Origin: Hermatobates lingyangjiaoensis
Lineage: Eukaryota; Arthropoda; Insecta; Hemiptera; Hermatobatidae
NCBI GenBank assembly: GCA_026182355.1
Contig: JAPFBL010001928.1
Coordinates: forward strand, 5,093,001-5,157,000
Direction of reading: 5' to 3'
DNA length: 64,000 bases
Part shown: in pieces, positions 22,974 through 34,894 of the stretch
Numbering within the stretch: the stretch's first letter is position 1
Layout of the letters: the number at the start of each line of letters is the position of its first letter
Position numbers and translations under genes: made by a program
Notes under the pieces: generated by a model
The model's input: only the letters and a program-made list of their open reading frames with translations
What the model was told of the DNA's origin: nothing
The model's database searches: none

Positions 22974-23461
22974 CAGGCATGGGCAACCTTCGGCCCTCGG
23001 GCCACATGCGGCACAGCACGTGTATTTATGCGGTCCTCGGAGATTATCTGGAATTCTATCTTAATATTAAAAGTTCCTTTTGCTTTTTGGTTATTAAAAA
23101 AAGCTCACCGTGACTTTTGGAAGGAAATTACAACAATAGAGAGAGAGAGAGAGAGAGCTCTATAGCAACAAATGTTTTAGTTTTTTCATATATGATGCAC
23201 TAATCTTTTGAAGATTGTTTGTGATCATTGTTTATCATAAGGAAATAAAGAGATATGAATAATAATTTTCATTATTGGAACAATAAAAAGTCAAATAATT
23301 ATTGACACATTAATACAGAGCACAGTATGTATTTCTATATCTTTATAAAAATACATTATACATATAAGCTGTATATATTGAAATACAACAGAAATTACCA
23401 TACGGCCCGCTTGGAAATTATATAATGCGGCCCTCAGTTCACAAAAGGTTGCCCATGCCTG
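22974..23461. mobile_element. hAT-type miniature element, family 1
   Basis: Terminal inverted repeats caggcatgggcaacctt / aaggttgcccatgcctg. Flanked by the 8-base target duplication ctataaag (22966-22973 and 23462-23469), the hAT signature. Internal sequence is non-coding with a (GA)n run at about 23137-23157. A truncated relative lies at 39779-40010. Confidence 0.93.
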
Positions 23462-23469
23462 CTATAAAG

Positions 23470-24166
23470 GAATATTTCAGAATGGTTAATAGAGAAATCA
23501 GAAAAAAATACTGATCATTCCTTTAGTGGTACAGGGTATCCAAGAAACTCCTAGATAAGTTTAAGAAAAAACTTTCGTTTTAGTTTGTGATTGTGTAACA
23601 ATTCAGATGCACAGATTATTTTGAATTAGTTTAAAATATAGATGACTAGTAATTACTTCTAGGGTGGCCTATGATTCGTTATAATATCTGGGATGCAGCA
23701 GGCCTTTGACCTCCATGCTGCTTCGTTCACTTCAATCACCCACCCACATTGAACCCCTTCTCTCCCCCGCAATTAGACAAATCCTGGTTACCCCAATGCA
23801 GCTGCAGCTACCCCAAAAATTGAAAGTGATCTGTGATTCCAACTGCTTTAATGCTTAGAGGGCACAGCTATTGAATGGAAAAATATGCAAGGCATGCAGA
23901 ATTCTATCATGGTTAAATGTATACGTCCTTTATAACGAAATCAAAAAGAGCATGAAATGCAAGAAGTGGGATATTTAGTGCTATAGATCTGACGTTAGTC
24001 TCTAGACACACGATGACCTTGCTCAGGTCATGGCGTGTCGTTTACTTCCGAGGCTTTCAATTTCAAAAGTCACCCATCCCAAAAGAGTATTCATTTCCAA
24101 CAAACAGTTTCTCAGAAATAACAGAAACTCTGAAAGACCAAGACCATGACTCCTAAATTATAGACT
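23470..24166. other. No gene seen
   Basis: Unique sequence without supported features. Confidence 0.5.
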
Positions 24167-24413
24167 CAGGGAGCTTGCGAGCCACATGCGACCCTTCGAA
24201 GAATTATTTGTGACTCTTAATAAATGAACCCGAGTTCCCTTTTCATTTTTGTGCTATAATATTTTATAGAAATTATTACCATTCCGTATGTTTCTGCACG
24301 TATTTTTTTTTCATACCTTTTAAGTACATATTTAATTGTGGCTCGCCAAATAAATTTAAAATTTTGAAAAATGAAATACTAGCTGGCACTATCAAGGGGC
24401 TTGGTCACCCCTG
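24167..24413. mobile_element. hAT-type miniature element, family 2
   Basis: Starts cagggagcttgcgagcc and ends ggcttggtcacccctg. The ends are imperfect inverted repeats. Flanked by ttatagact on both sides (24158-24166 and 24414-24422), an 8-9 base duplication. Non-coding. Confidence 0.8.
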
Positions 24414-24872
24414 TTATAGACTGCTATAGAAGATCAGTCGTATCCAAGGTATAAATTGTCTTCAGCACTAAAAAGTTTGTAAATGCACGGAATTATTCTC
24501 TACAGCTTTGTTGCTTGGGAAGACAGTTTTTATATATTTCCCTTATTCTTGTTATCCTTGAGCTGTTGTTATCTAATTTTTTTAATCTAAAGCAGTGTAC
24601 TTTACAGAAAAATTCACATTGGACTATAATTTGAAATATAATTGATAAAATCAGAATTTGGTAATTTTTATTTTTTATTAATATAAAAAACCATAGCTTT
24701 GGGTAAGGAAAGATTATTTAATTCTTACTATTAAATAACCATGGGAAAGTTTGTATATTGTTCTTTGAGTTACGTAAAACTATTAACTTGTAATAGTTAT
24801 TCCAACTGAAATAAAATTCCTATTTATCTATAAGCAATAATGGAATAGATAATCATAACTATGTAACTACGA

Positions 24873-25025
24873 GTTCAAAATCGAAGATGAGTAACACACA
24901 GGGTTACTTGTCGTTGCGTCTACAGCGTGCTTGATCTCCTTTCTTCTGAAAACGGTTTCCAAAAAATTCGATTTGGTAAGTGTTCTTCTTTACTCTGTGT
25001 GTTGCTCGTCTTCGATGTTGAACTC
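24873..25025. repeat. Diverged inverted repeat
   Basis: gttcaaaatcgaagatgag and its neighbour (about 24873-24900) recur in reverse complement at 24994-25025 (ctcgtcttcgatgttgaac), about 30-bp arms. Origin unknown. Confidence 0.65.
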
Positions 25026-26303
25026 GTATTGTGTCCAGTTTGGATCGTCTTTCCAAATTTACACTAACTACTTATATCTAAACACATACTATCATGTGAG
25101 TTACTACATTTGTAACTTTGATTCAAAGTCGTCACAATTTCAGACTGTAAAATCTGATCATACCCTATCAAAATGGATGTTTCAAATATATTCTTTACAA
25201 TAATAGTTAGTTAAGCGAATAATTTAAATAACTTATAAGATGACATTACTCTAATTAAGCGCTGAATGCTAAAAAAAAAAACGAATTTAATAGTTTTATT
25301 CAATTAAAACTTTTGTTTGTATTAAAGATTTATCAATATTATTTCGCAATGTTTTATAATGTTAACTGTTGTTTCTTGGATGGTATGTTTTATTCAATGA
25401 TATTTTATCAGACACGGAATATTTCTATGATGGTTTTAAGTAAAATCTCCTTTTAGATGGTTCCAGTTTTATGAGTCTGCTGGTTGTGGCTTTGTCGTTT
25501 TTACCTTCCACTTCAACAACCCGTACTTTTTAGGTTTGTGAATCCCTTTTACTTGATAGCCTCAATGTATTAATAGGTAGTCTCATCATTCTTAATTTCA
25601 AAATTTCAGAAAAGAAAAGATATTTCTTTTGCCATATCTTTCTATTTCTCAGTAGACGCAGCAGACATATTTTCAAAAGTTTTCTTTATTGGAGATGAAT
25701 AGTCTAACATCGTGGCCTTAACTTTTGAAAATTTGAAATATAAATAAAGATAATGCATAATATATGCTATTCAAATTGAATTACATAATTGATTTTGCCA
25801 AGAAAACTCCAGTTACTACCACATGAGTATAAAACATAGGCAAAATTGAGGTAAATTTTCATTTTTGAATTTACTTTCGAATTTTAACTTTCTGATCTAT
25901 TCCGTGTCTAACTCGAATTACATCTAAAATTTTCGATTAACAGAGCCATTTGGTTGAGGAAATACACAGATAACAAACCGACGAACAGAGAATTTTATAC
26001 ATTTGGATATGTTGTTAAAGAATTCTATTCAATTATAAATGGAAAAAGTTCTAACCTTTTTGAGGTAGCTCACATTGTTAAATAAAATCAAAGGATATAA
26101 AGAAGTAATAAATATATAAGTTAAATCAAGTTAGAACAGTGAGCGTTTTAAAATCTAGTGGAAATATTCAAAACTGAAACCTTGAAAGAGGAGATATGAA
26201 AACCATTAGGACTGCTGTTAGTCTAGTCAATAACAAATCATCTAACACCAAGCGTTTACCAGGACAATAAGCACCTGTTCGTAACTCAGTGTTAATGTTC
26301 TTG

Positions 26304-26307
<4 letters not shown>
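25026..26307. other. No gene seen
   Basis: AT-rich unique sequence. The open frame at 24931-25203 is not recognised. Confidence 0.5.

Positions 26308-26356
<49 letters not shown>
26308..26356. repeat. (TA)n microsatellite
   Basis: About 49 bases of pure TA. Left border of a cluster of PLE-derived palindromes. Confidence 0.95.
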
Positions 26357-26360
<4 letters not shown>

Positions 26361-26640
26361 TACATAAGGGATAACAATAGAAAAGGTGATACAGAGGTAA
26401 CAATACTAAGAGGTAATAGGAAGTGGCGATCCTAGCGTCCGGGAGGTTAACCAGCCGTCACTCTGTCTTTGTTAATTTCACTTTATTGTCAAAGTTTCTG
26501 GAAGTCGGTCATAAAGTGAAATTAACAAAGGCAGAGTGACGGCTGGTTAACTTCCCGGACGCTAGGATAGCCACCTACTATTACCTCTTAGTAATGTTAC
26601 CTCTATATCACCTTTTCTGTTGTTATCCCTTTTGTATGCA
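26357..26640. repeat. Palindrome made of PLE-B 3' ends
   Basis: Arms 26357-26486 and 26511-26640 are reverse complements with a 24-base spacer. Each arm matches the 3' region of PLE-B at 1390-1560 (tgcatacataaggga, aggtaacaatactaagaggt, cagccgtcact). Confidence 0.9.
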
Positions 26641-26686
26641 TTTCTAGTTGTATCCTGTTATTTTATTACTTTGAGTTTATTTATGA

Positions 26687-26845
26687 ATTTCGACCATCGT
26701 CGTCATCAGGAGGTGAAAAGAGCGAAGAGTCCCGCAGGAAGGCAGGGCAGTGACTCTTATTACTTATTAGGGCGGAGTCACCGTCCTGCCTTCCTGCGGG
26801 ACTCTTCGCTCTTCACACCTCCTGATGACGACGATGGTCGAAATA
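26687..26845. repeat. Palindrome with terminal hairpin motifs
   Basis: Arms 26687-26756 and 26775-26845. Both outer ends carry CUGAUGA-C-GAC...GUC-GAAA (26688-26709 minus, 26822-26843 plus). The inside (cgaagagtcccgcaggaagg) is GC-rich. It continues right into the terminus gtgtctttctgtgtgtttcc shared with 6042-6151. Confidence 0.88.
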
Positions 26846-26893
26846 TCGATGTGAGTTATGTCTGTGTCTTTCTGTGTGTTTCCTTCGTTTTGG

Positions 26894-26897
<4 letters not shown>

Positions 26898-26942
<45 letters not shown>
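26898..26942. repeat. (TA)n microsatellite
   Basis: Pure TA tract between two different palindromes. Confidence 0.95.
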
Positions 26943-26944
<2 letters not shown>

Positions 26945-26963
26945 ATGATAAACGAAAGATAAC

Positions 26964-27101
26964 ACTTAAAATAAACTGTGACACATAGACTGAAACATAA
27001 CAAAGACTCACTTTTCAATATTTCGACTCTAATGGCGGTCGAAATATTGAAAAGTGAGTATTTGTTATGTTTCAGTCTATGTGTCACAGTTTATTTTAAG
27101 T
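26964..27101. repeat. Palindrome (acttaaaataaactgtgac type)
   Basis: Arms 26964-27025 and 27039-27101 are near-perfect reverse complements. The centre is aatggcgg. The same family forms the larger palindrome at 42599-42930. TA tracts lie on both sides. Confidence 0.9.
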
Positions 27102-27131
27102 GGTATATATATATATAAATATATATATTTA

Positions 27132-27412
27132 TGCACTTACAAGCAGGACCCATCGCCAGATACACCTCCCAGGAACATGGAAGAAAATTGACCCGCCTGG
27201 ACCTTGTACAAAACACCATCATTTTAAAGCAAATTAATGATCCAGCCAGACTACAGATATATGAAGCCATGAAAATCATGAAACATAACCCATTAATTAA
27301 TCGTCAAGACACCGGGGTTTCGCGCACACTGCAGCAACTAGGTGACCAACCACCAGCTACTCCCAAAGCCAACAGCCAGTCACCGCCCAGTATTCAGACC
27401 AGCAACACCTAA
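27132..27412 (+). pseudogene. PLE GIY-YIG C-terminal fragment
   Basis: The plus frame begins in the TA tract and reads HLQAGPIARYTSQEHGRK, LTRLDLVQNTIILKQ, then ARLQIYEAMKIMKHNPLINR and a Pro/Ser-rich tail to a stop at 27412. It aligns with the end of the PLE-A protein (LHLTAGAPKKH, LQILEALYIKERNPSIN). The catalytic GIY-YIG core is missing because the copy is cut at the TA tract at 27104-27131. Confidence 0.85.
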
Positions 27413-27511
27413 GATATGTATATGAGACAAAATGCCGTAGGGAAGAATCAAAATGAAGAAAAGTAAGCTCTGAGGCCTTCTAAACTATCTCGTCAGAGTG
27501 CTATACAAATA

Positions 27512-27558
<47 letters not shown>

Positions 27559-27731
27559 ATTTCACATAAACACGTGAAATAACAATCAATGATCAAACCA
27601 CAATAAGAAATGGGAAAACAGTTGGGTTTTTGACTCTGACGAAGACCGCTTGTTACGGTTGAAAGATCTTAGTCTTGTTTTCCCATTTCTTATTGCGGTT
27701 TGATCATTGATATATATATATATATATATAT
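27512..27731. repeat. (TA)n, PLE-terminus palindrome, (TA)n
   Basis: TA at 27512-27554, then cacataaacacgtgaaataa, inverted arms 27586-27620 and 27676-27710, then TA at 27711-27731. Between the arms lies a plus-strand hairpin ctgacgaagaccgcttgtta...gttgaaa (27636-27664), stem GACCG/CGGUU. Confidence 0.9.
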
Positions 27732-27739
27732 GTAAATAG

Positions 27740-29526
27740 CATAAAAAGAATTCTCTTATTATAACTAATTTATTAATAAACTGGAAAAACAAACTGTGAA
27801 GATAAAAAATGATTGTTTGCCGATTCAGTTAAGGTTTTTGGGCATTGGTAATTCCCAAATTAAAATGATAATTACTTGCATGACTGGGTCGGATCATTTA
27901 TAATTGTGGTTTAGTGGGGGAAGATATGCGTGCGGAAGGCCACACTACCAGAACGCTACAGGGCTTCTCGCTGACTAAGCAACTTTATTATATTACTATC
28001 TAATCCTCACAAACAAAAAAACGACTAAACTATAGAAAAACGAACGCATTAACGTCAACTACATGAAATAATACAAATAACTTCGTATTGTATTAATAAA
28101 TCTGTATTTATATGAGATACTATAACATGTAATTAAATTGTTTATAATTATCTAAAAATAATAACATCTATAAATTAAATAGCATTAGCTTTTGTTCCTG
28201 GTATTACTCTGGTAAATTAGTTTTATAATATGCAATATTAAATCATCAAATCTTAAACAAAGAATGTTTTGATGATGGATTTTTTTTATCTTCTAAAGTT
28301 TTGATGATTGGTGATGGTTTTTTTTTCTTCTAATGGACTCGGCAAATAGTTTCTCAGTAGCTACTTTTTTTCTTTTTTTTTTTTTGAAAAATATAAACCT
28401 TATCGTATAATACACAGATAAATAAATAGAAGTTTCTTAATTTTTTTTAGGGTTTGTAGCATAACAAAAGACAAAGCATTTGTTCGTTATTTAAATAGAA
28501 TAGCTTAATTTTTTTTTTGTCAAAAATCTCCCATTGACTAATAGGTGAGTAAAGGTTATTTATTATATCACCAATGTTTCGTTAACTGATTGATGTAACT
28601 AATATATTTTCATAAATAAATATAATTTAAACGCTAGTTTTTGTTTTATTGAAAAAGAATTTAAAACTGACAAAAAAATTTTAAAAACTGCTCCATGTAA
28701 TCTGTGCTGAAATTTCTAAGCTGCAGAAACTCATATCCTCGCTTCATATGTAGCGCTGAATACCGGAAAAATGTTTTATCTAACGTAATACCTCATTAAT
28801 ATTCACGCAAAGATAGTTGTTTCCTGGTTTGCGTGACACGCAAAGATATCATGCTCACTGGTTTTCGTCTTTAGTATTATTGTAAGGGCTTCATTTCTAA
28901 ATTGGTCCCGATTTTAGCTATGGATTGGTTGATTCAACATGGAAATCCTAAATTTTAAATCTCTCAAGTTTATTAATATAAGGATATTTGGCGAGTTCCC
29001 GACATTGAAGAGATAATTTCGGATGAAGAACACATCGGATTTTCTATCTTCTATATGGAAAATCTAAGACCATGTCCTTGATTTGAAGATTTATGCAAAA
29101 AACAGCATGCTGCCCATTAGAACAGATATATTTTCAAGTATAACATGGACCTCACTTTTAATTTTAATTGTTTTAAAGTTTCATTGATATCAGTCAAATG
29201 GATATATTTGACTGATATATCAATTAATAAACAAAACTTATTACGAAATATGGCCATAATAATAAACAAAACACAGATATGTAGTTAAACATTTTTCACA
29301 CTAGGTAAACAAAGAATACTGGAAACAATGGAATATTAATTTAGTGCTTATAGTCAAGGATTAGATTACATATCACGTGTTCTGACCTTTGATGTAAGAA
29401 GTGTTGATAACACACCCACTCGAGTGATAGGCAACTGTTATCCAACAGCCTTGTAATCACTAGTCAATCATGTACATGCTACCTAAATAATTCTTTCTTC
29501 TCAAATTGTGATCATATATTAAAGAA
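27740..29526. other. No gene seen
   Basis: AT-rich. Poly-T runs lie near 28320-28385 and 28503-28520. A short inverted repeat occurs around 29183-29222 (atatttgactgatat). Confidence 0.55.
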
Positions 29527-30612
29527 AAATCTGGAGTGACTTCCACTCAACTTTACTATAAGTAAACTTAATATCAATTTCTTGGGTATATAATATATAA
29601 TGTCTCATTTAATTGGAGATGTTATATATTCCCATAATGTATAATGTTACATAATGTTACATTATCCCATAATGTAACATTTAAATGGGAGATGTTTATT
29701 AGTCTTTCATTTCTGAGGTAGCACAGATAGTAATTGATTGACTTATCAATATATAAGCTTATTTTTGTACATCACACAGCTTATGCAAATAATCTCATTA
29801 GTATAGGTTAGGTTGCAGTGGCAGTTCCACAACGGAACACACGTAGGCCAAGCATTGGCCCTTTGTGATACCACACAATGAAGATTGATTCTACAGTGGG
29901 AGTCCTAAATTTTGCCTAACTCAAATATATTTAGAGTAGGGATCTTTAACGAGTACCTGACATCGTACAGGCTCGGGACTGACGAGTTTAACGTCCTTCT
30001 CCGAGGGACGACGTGCTCAGATTTATTCCACCTCCCGCGTGAATAAATCGAGGGCCAGGTGAGGATTGAACCATGGTCCTATCAGTTCAGAGGTGAGCAC
30101 GTAACCACTGAGCTAGCCTGCCCCCCTGCACTCAACTTTACTATGACGTCTCTTTCTTGTTAATCTAATGTTTAAAAGAATTCCTCAACTCATCTTCATA
30201 TAAATGCTATTTTAGGTATAACTTCATTCTTATCTACCAAACAGTACGGCTTGTATCCTCCTCAAAATCTTCCATATTCAATTATAAGTCAATATTTTTA
30301 TTTTTATTAATAAACCGTTTTTCAGTTTCTTTAAACTTAAAATCTGAAGATTTATTCATCTATTGCTCCTCTGATTCCTATGATAAAGTCAAAATTTCAG
30401 TACTGTTGAATTAGTAGTGCAGGAAGAAAAACATGATATCTAAAAAAACACATTGTGGCCAAAAAGAGTTACTTTCAATCATACAATATTGCCTCTACTC
30501 TACATCTACACTACAAAGCCGTGTAATTTGTGAACTACATTTACTACGTGTGAATACGTGAACCTCTCAAGGTTGATTTTTTCATACCACTATACTTTTT
30601 TGTAGTAAAGAA
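29527..30612. repeat. Second copy of the 1.6-kb repeat, split by a SINE
   Basis: The left end (tctggagtgacttccactca, tttactataagtaaac) and the middle (aagcttatttttgtacatca) match 16602-16800. The right end (actatacttttttgtagtaaag) is decayed. A SINE is inserted at 29808-30125. Shorter overall than the copy at 16602-18232. Confidence 0.65.
29808..30125 (-). repeat. tRNA-derived SINE, minus orientation
   Basis: Starts with the 3' end taggttaggttgcagtggca and finishes with the tRNA-like head (ggttacgtgctcacctct in reverse complement). Box B complement: ggattgaaccatggtcc. Inserted inside the repeat at 29527-30612. Confidence 0.9.
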
Positions 30613-30619
30613 TATAATT

Positions 30620-32089
30620 TAAAGGATTAATAATTTGGCTTTTAACGGTCTTTACATTATATCATCTTAAGTTAAATTCTTTGGAATAAACAGAAAGAAG
30701 GTTGTCATCAAGACTATTTATAAAAGAAATTTTTAAATAGGTAGATTTGTATTAGTTTTAACATAACAGATTTAAAATCTGCATATGAATTGGGTTCCTG
30801 CTGCCAGTCACCACTGAATGTCAAAATCTAAATAGAGCTTTACTAATCTTCCTCCAATCTTACACTCGATGTTTCTTCTTTCTTTATTTTGTTTTGTTAA
30901 AAAAATATCAAAATTAAAAAAAATCATTTGATATATGTTTTGTTTTAGATAAACTCAAGTAAAATTTGGTGAAATTATTATTATTTTAGGTATGGCCCTT
31001 GTTAAGTGTTATAAACATCGACCTGGAACCCAACACAGCTAATGCTAGCATATCTGTTTATGTAAATGTTGATTGATTGCCAATATTTCGTCTAACTTTA
31101 TCACTATTGAGACAAAATAAATTATTTTGAAAGTTGATACAATTTATTTAACTTTCTTAGTATGTCTGTCGATTATTTGCAAAGGCTTGAGAAGTAGCAA
31201 GTGTTTTTTACGTGCCATATAATGAATAAACTGCAGGATACGTCCTTGGCTCTAAACACACGCCTGAGCAGGCAAGGACGACGTAGTTAAATGATTTGTA
31301 CGGTGGATTGCTCCTTATTATATACGTGGTTATTCAAATCTTGATCAAGTGTCTTGTCAAGTACTTAACTAAGACATCGGAATGAAAAGAATAACGCCTC
31401 TGATAAGCATCATAGATTTGCATAATGCAATAGAATTCATCGTACATGAAATAATTATGGTCATCAAAGCAACAACACTTTAGATTTTTCATAAAAGGTT
31501 TCCATTATTTTGAAAAATTACTTTTTCTCTTTTAAATTAACTCTTTTTGTAACGCTGAACATTTAATTTTATACGCTGTTTATTTCTTGTACAAGCTATA
31601 TATTACAGAAATAAATATGGAGTATCTACAGAGTCGTGTATATAGATATTTAATACTTATTCTATTATAAAAAACATTCCATAAACAGAAATCACGTATC
31701 TCACAAAATTGACAATTTGTTTTTTTTTTTCAATTTCTTTTCGTAAAGACATAAATGATTATTCATTTATGTCTTTTATTCATTTATAAATGAATATTCA
31801 TAAATGAATATATAAATGAATATAAAGCATAAACAAATATTCTTTAATTATATTATTTGAATAGACTGATTTGATATATATAAGTATGTATGAAGACACA
31901 TAAAGGTCAATGTTTGTAGTCTACAAAAATCAATGTTTAGATATGATTTTGTTATATTTTAATGGTGTCAGGAGAGTTCACATGTGTGATTACTGTTAGA
32001 ACTGATGTTGGAGATTCCAATCTTGGCAAGGAACCAGGATTTTTGATGTGTGGACGAAGAATGTGCCCACTATGCCAGGAAGCCGTCGG
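30620..32089. other. No gene seen
   Basis: AT-rich unique sequence. Small ataaatgaat repeats lie at 31752-31825. Confidence 0.55.
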
Positions 32090-32596
32090 TCCTGTAGGAC
32101 CCAACGTTTTTGTTCCCGCGGACCGGTAAGCGTTAGACAATTTTACCGCGGCCCAGGGGTAGATTGTTTACTTGTAATTTACATGTAGCATCGTACCAAC
32201 AACATAACATGAAAATAAAAGCCTCGCAATAATAATAAATATATCATTAAAAAGTTTACATTAAAAATTTACTTTAAGGATTCGTTTGATAATAAAATAC
32301 AGATACACTAGAAAAACGAATATACAGTGCATGAACATTTTAACTTACTAGAACACCAAGTCAATGAGAACTTTGAGCTTGTTTCTTTGCAATCAGACGG
32401 TCCCATCTGGGAGCAATAGGAGACAATGACACCCGGAGTGTTTTGCTTATGTCTAGTTTATTCCGATATTTTGTTTTAGTTGCTGCTACTGCTGAAAACC
32501 CCGCTTCACACAGATAAGTTGTATTTCTAACGCGGCCCAGTACCAATTGGTCTCCGGACAGGCACCGGTCTGCTGCCCACCGGTTGGGGACCACTG
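32090..32596 (-). mobile_element. hAT element remnant with transposase C-terminus
   Basis: The right end reads, in reverse complement, CAGTGGTCCCCAACCGGTG, a typical hAT terminus. At the left, gcggaccggtaagcgttaga and gcggcccaggggt resemble decayed subterminal sequence. Coding remnant at 32361-32530. No clear left terminal repeat or target duplication was seen, so the element is incomplete. Confidence 0.7.
32361..32530 (-). pseudogene. hAT transposase C-terminal remnant
   Basis: The minus frame reads NTTYLCEAGFSAVAATKTKY, RNKLDISKTLRVSLS, PRWDRLIAKKQAQSSH and then stops. The C-E-x-G-F-S-A...KTKYRN-L stretch and the terminal KK-Q-Q-SH are typical of the dimerisation region of ZBED5/SCAND3-type hAT transposases. 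The upstream catalytic part is absent. Frame-open sequence further upstream is terminal repeat, not protein. Confidence 0.8.
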
Positions 32597-32599
32597 TGT

Positions 32600-34440
32600 A
32601 GGCAGTACTGCCAAAGATGGGACTCAGCATTATGTCTTTTGGTTTTCAGATTTATACAAAGGTAATTTAATTTTTAATTTACTCTACTTGTTATCAACAA
32701 CTATAGCTAGTAAAATATTTGCTGAAAACTACTATACTATTTAGAAAATATATTCTGGATATATTTAGTGAACTATAGTGTAAATTACAATATAACGATT
32801 TTTTTATAAACAGAAGTAATTGAACGCAACAGTCCCCAGGTCATATTCATCTGTGGGGACAACACTGTGACTGAGGTAACACGGATAAACAGATGATGCA
32901 GGTTGACAAAGGTTGTAATTGTTTGGTATTAAACAAAACTTTTATAAAATTGTACTTTGTGTTATTCGATTAACCAAGTTCTGCTACCAAACATCAAATA
33001 TTTCTAATTTAATAAAGTTGAATAAGGTAAAATTGACCCATACTGTGGCTCGCAAAAATATTAAATGAGCACATTTTCTGCCCCAAAAACAGCAACTAAT
33101 GACAACAAATTATATAAAAGCCAGCATTGAATACAAACGTTAAGAAATGCAAAACAGTTTTTACATTTAGTTCTAAGTAAGAAATACGTAACAATAACTT
33201 TGCTTCTTAGTATTTTCTTCTAATAAAAAGATTTTACTTTTAAATTAAATGTTTAATACAGAATCACAGTTTATAACTTTAATGGCTTACTTGAGTGAGT
33301 GAGAGAGTAATGATAGTAATCATAATTCATTTATAGTTCTGAACGATTAATATTCAAATGAACATGACTTGTCAGATTATTGACAATCAAGACGATATTA
33401 AGCACAATCTTTCAGTTGATTATAAGTAGTTTATTTTTTACCCAATGAATAATTAACTTCCTGAGATTCGTGCAAATGTCAAGTTTTTGTTGTTAAACGG
33501 AACCAGCTGACATTACTAATACCCATTACTCATTCCCACGTGTGTGGTGAGCCAGCTTTCTACCAACAAGTATTCACTGTAGCACATCAGGTGTGGCTGT
33601 AAAATAATGAGACTGACGCTGTAAAACATTTTATGCTGGTACCGTACATATTTATCTATGTACTAGTAAACATACCCATCTTTGACGGGTAATTTTCGAA
33701 AATTCGGATATGATACATGGTATTCCAAAATATCATTAGATATTATAGATTAGTAGAAAATATCATTATTAGTACAATATAAAGTAAATGCCTTTGTATA
33801 CACCATATTAGCTGCCTGTTCATTAGTAAGAGTTGAGAATTGCTAGTTCACAAAACCATTTATTCTGGTTAGATAATAGATCTTGAACTCTGGAAAACAC
33901 CTGGATTGCGTCAGGAGAAACATTTCTGCGAGCTTCTAGTTGCTAAAACGTAATAGTTTTAGGTACCTTTTTAGAACATACTTTTGCTTGTTAAAATTCT
34001 AATGTAAAATTTATCATACAGATTCTTTATTAATTTCTACAGTTTTAGCAGTAACACAAATACTTAACCAACAGTTAAGTTGGTAATCAAAGTTAAATTA
34101 TGTAATCAAATAAGATTACATAATTTGTTGATATTATCATCCTTTTTTGAAGGAGAAGGTTGATTGGAGCGTGAAACTTATCCAACTCAAAAACACGTGC
34201 ACGCAATAAATATTCATTTCTATACATTTATTATAATAAATTTTAAGTTTCATTAGCATCTTTTTCAAGTTTAATGTAAAATTGCACAATAATTCGTTGC
34301 TTCATTGTTACAAGTGACAAAAAAAAAAAAAAAAAAAGAAAAAAAAAAGAAAGAAAACTTTAATACTCGTACGAACAAAGGTGGCGGCAAAACTGATTTG
34401 TTTACACAAGTTGGAGGCAATGTACTATTTATCATTGATA
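32600..34440. other. No gene seen; poly-A at 34320-34350
   Basis: AT-rich. An A-rich run at 34319-34358 is a simple repeat. No supported coding. Confidence 0.55.
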
Positions 34441-34744
34441 ATTATTATTAGAATAATAAGTACTGTTATACTATGTGTATAAGTATCATTATATATATAC
34501 CTATACTATTATCAGAATTAAAATTTGTCAGAACTTGGTCAGTTCTATTATACTGTTATCAAAACATACTATTAATTTCATTTCTTAATTTCATTTTTCA
34601 TTTTTCATTTTTTAATTTTTATTTGGCTTTTATCTCTTTATCTTCCCTGTCTACCTTTCCTCCGAAAGTTGGCTACACTGTTTGAGTGCTTCAGTTCGAA
34701 CACCAAGACAGTCGTTATCAGCCTTTGGAGCGATTCACTTCTTT

Positions 34745-34817
34745 TCCTGAGGACGAGGACATCGAAATATAGTAGTGAGTTCAGTGGTTTACTTTCTATG
34801 TGTTCTTTTTTAAATTC

Positions 34818-34857
<40 letters not shown>

Positions 34858-34860
34858 TTT
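34745..34860 (+). repeat. PLE terminus with hairpin, ending in (TA)n
   Basis: ctgaggacgaggacatcgaaa (in part, 34747-34767) has the CUGAGGA-C-...-GAAA layout with only a weak stem. It is followed after about 55 bases by (TA)n at 34824-34853. Confidence 0.6.
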
Positions 34861-34894
34861 TTTTCGTTGGAAATACGATCCAAAACGGACAAAT

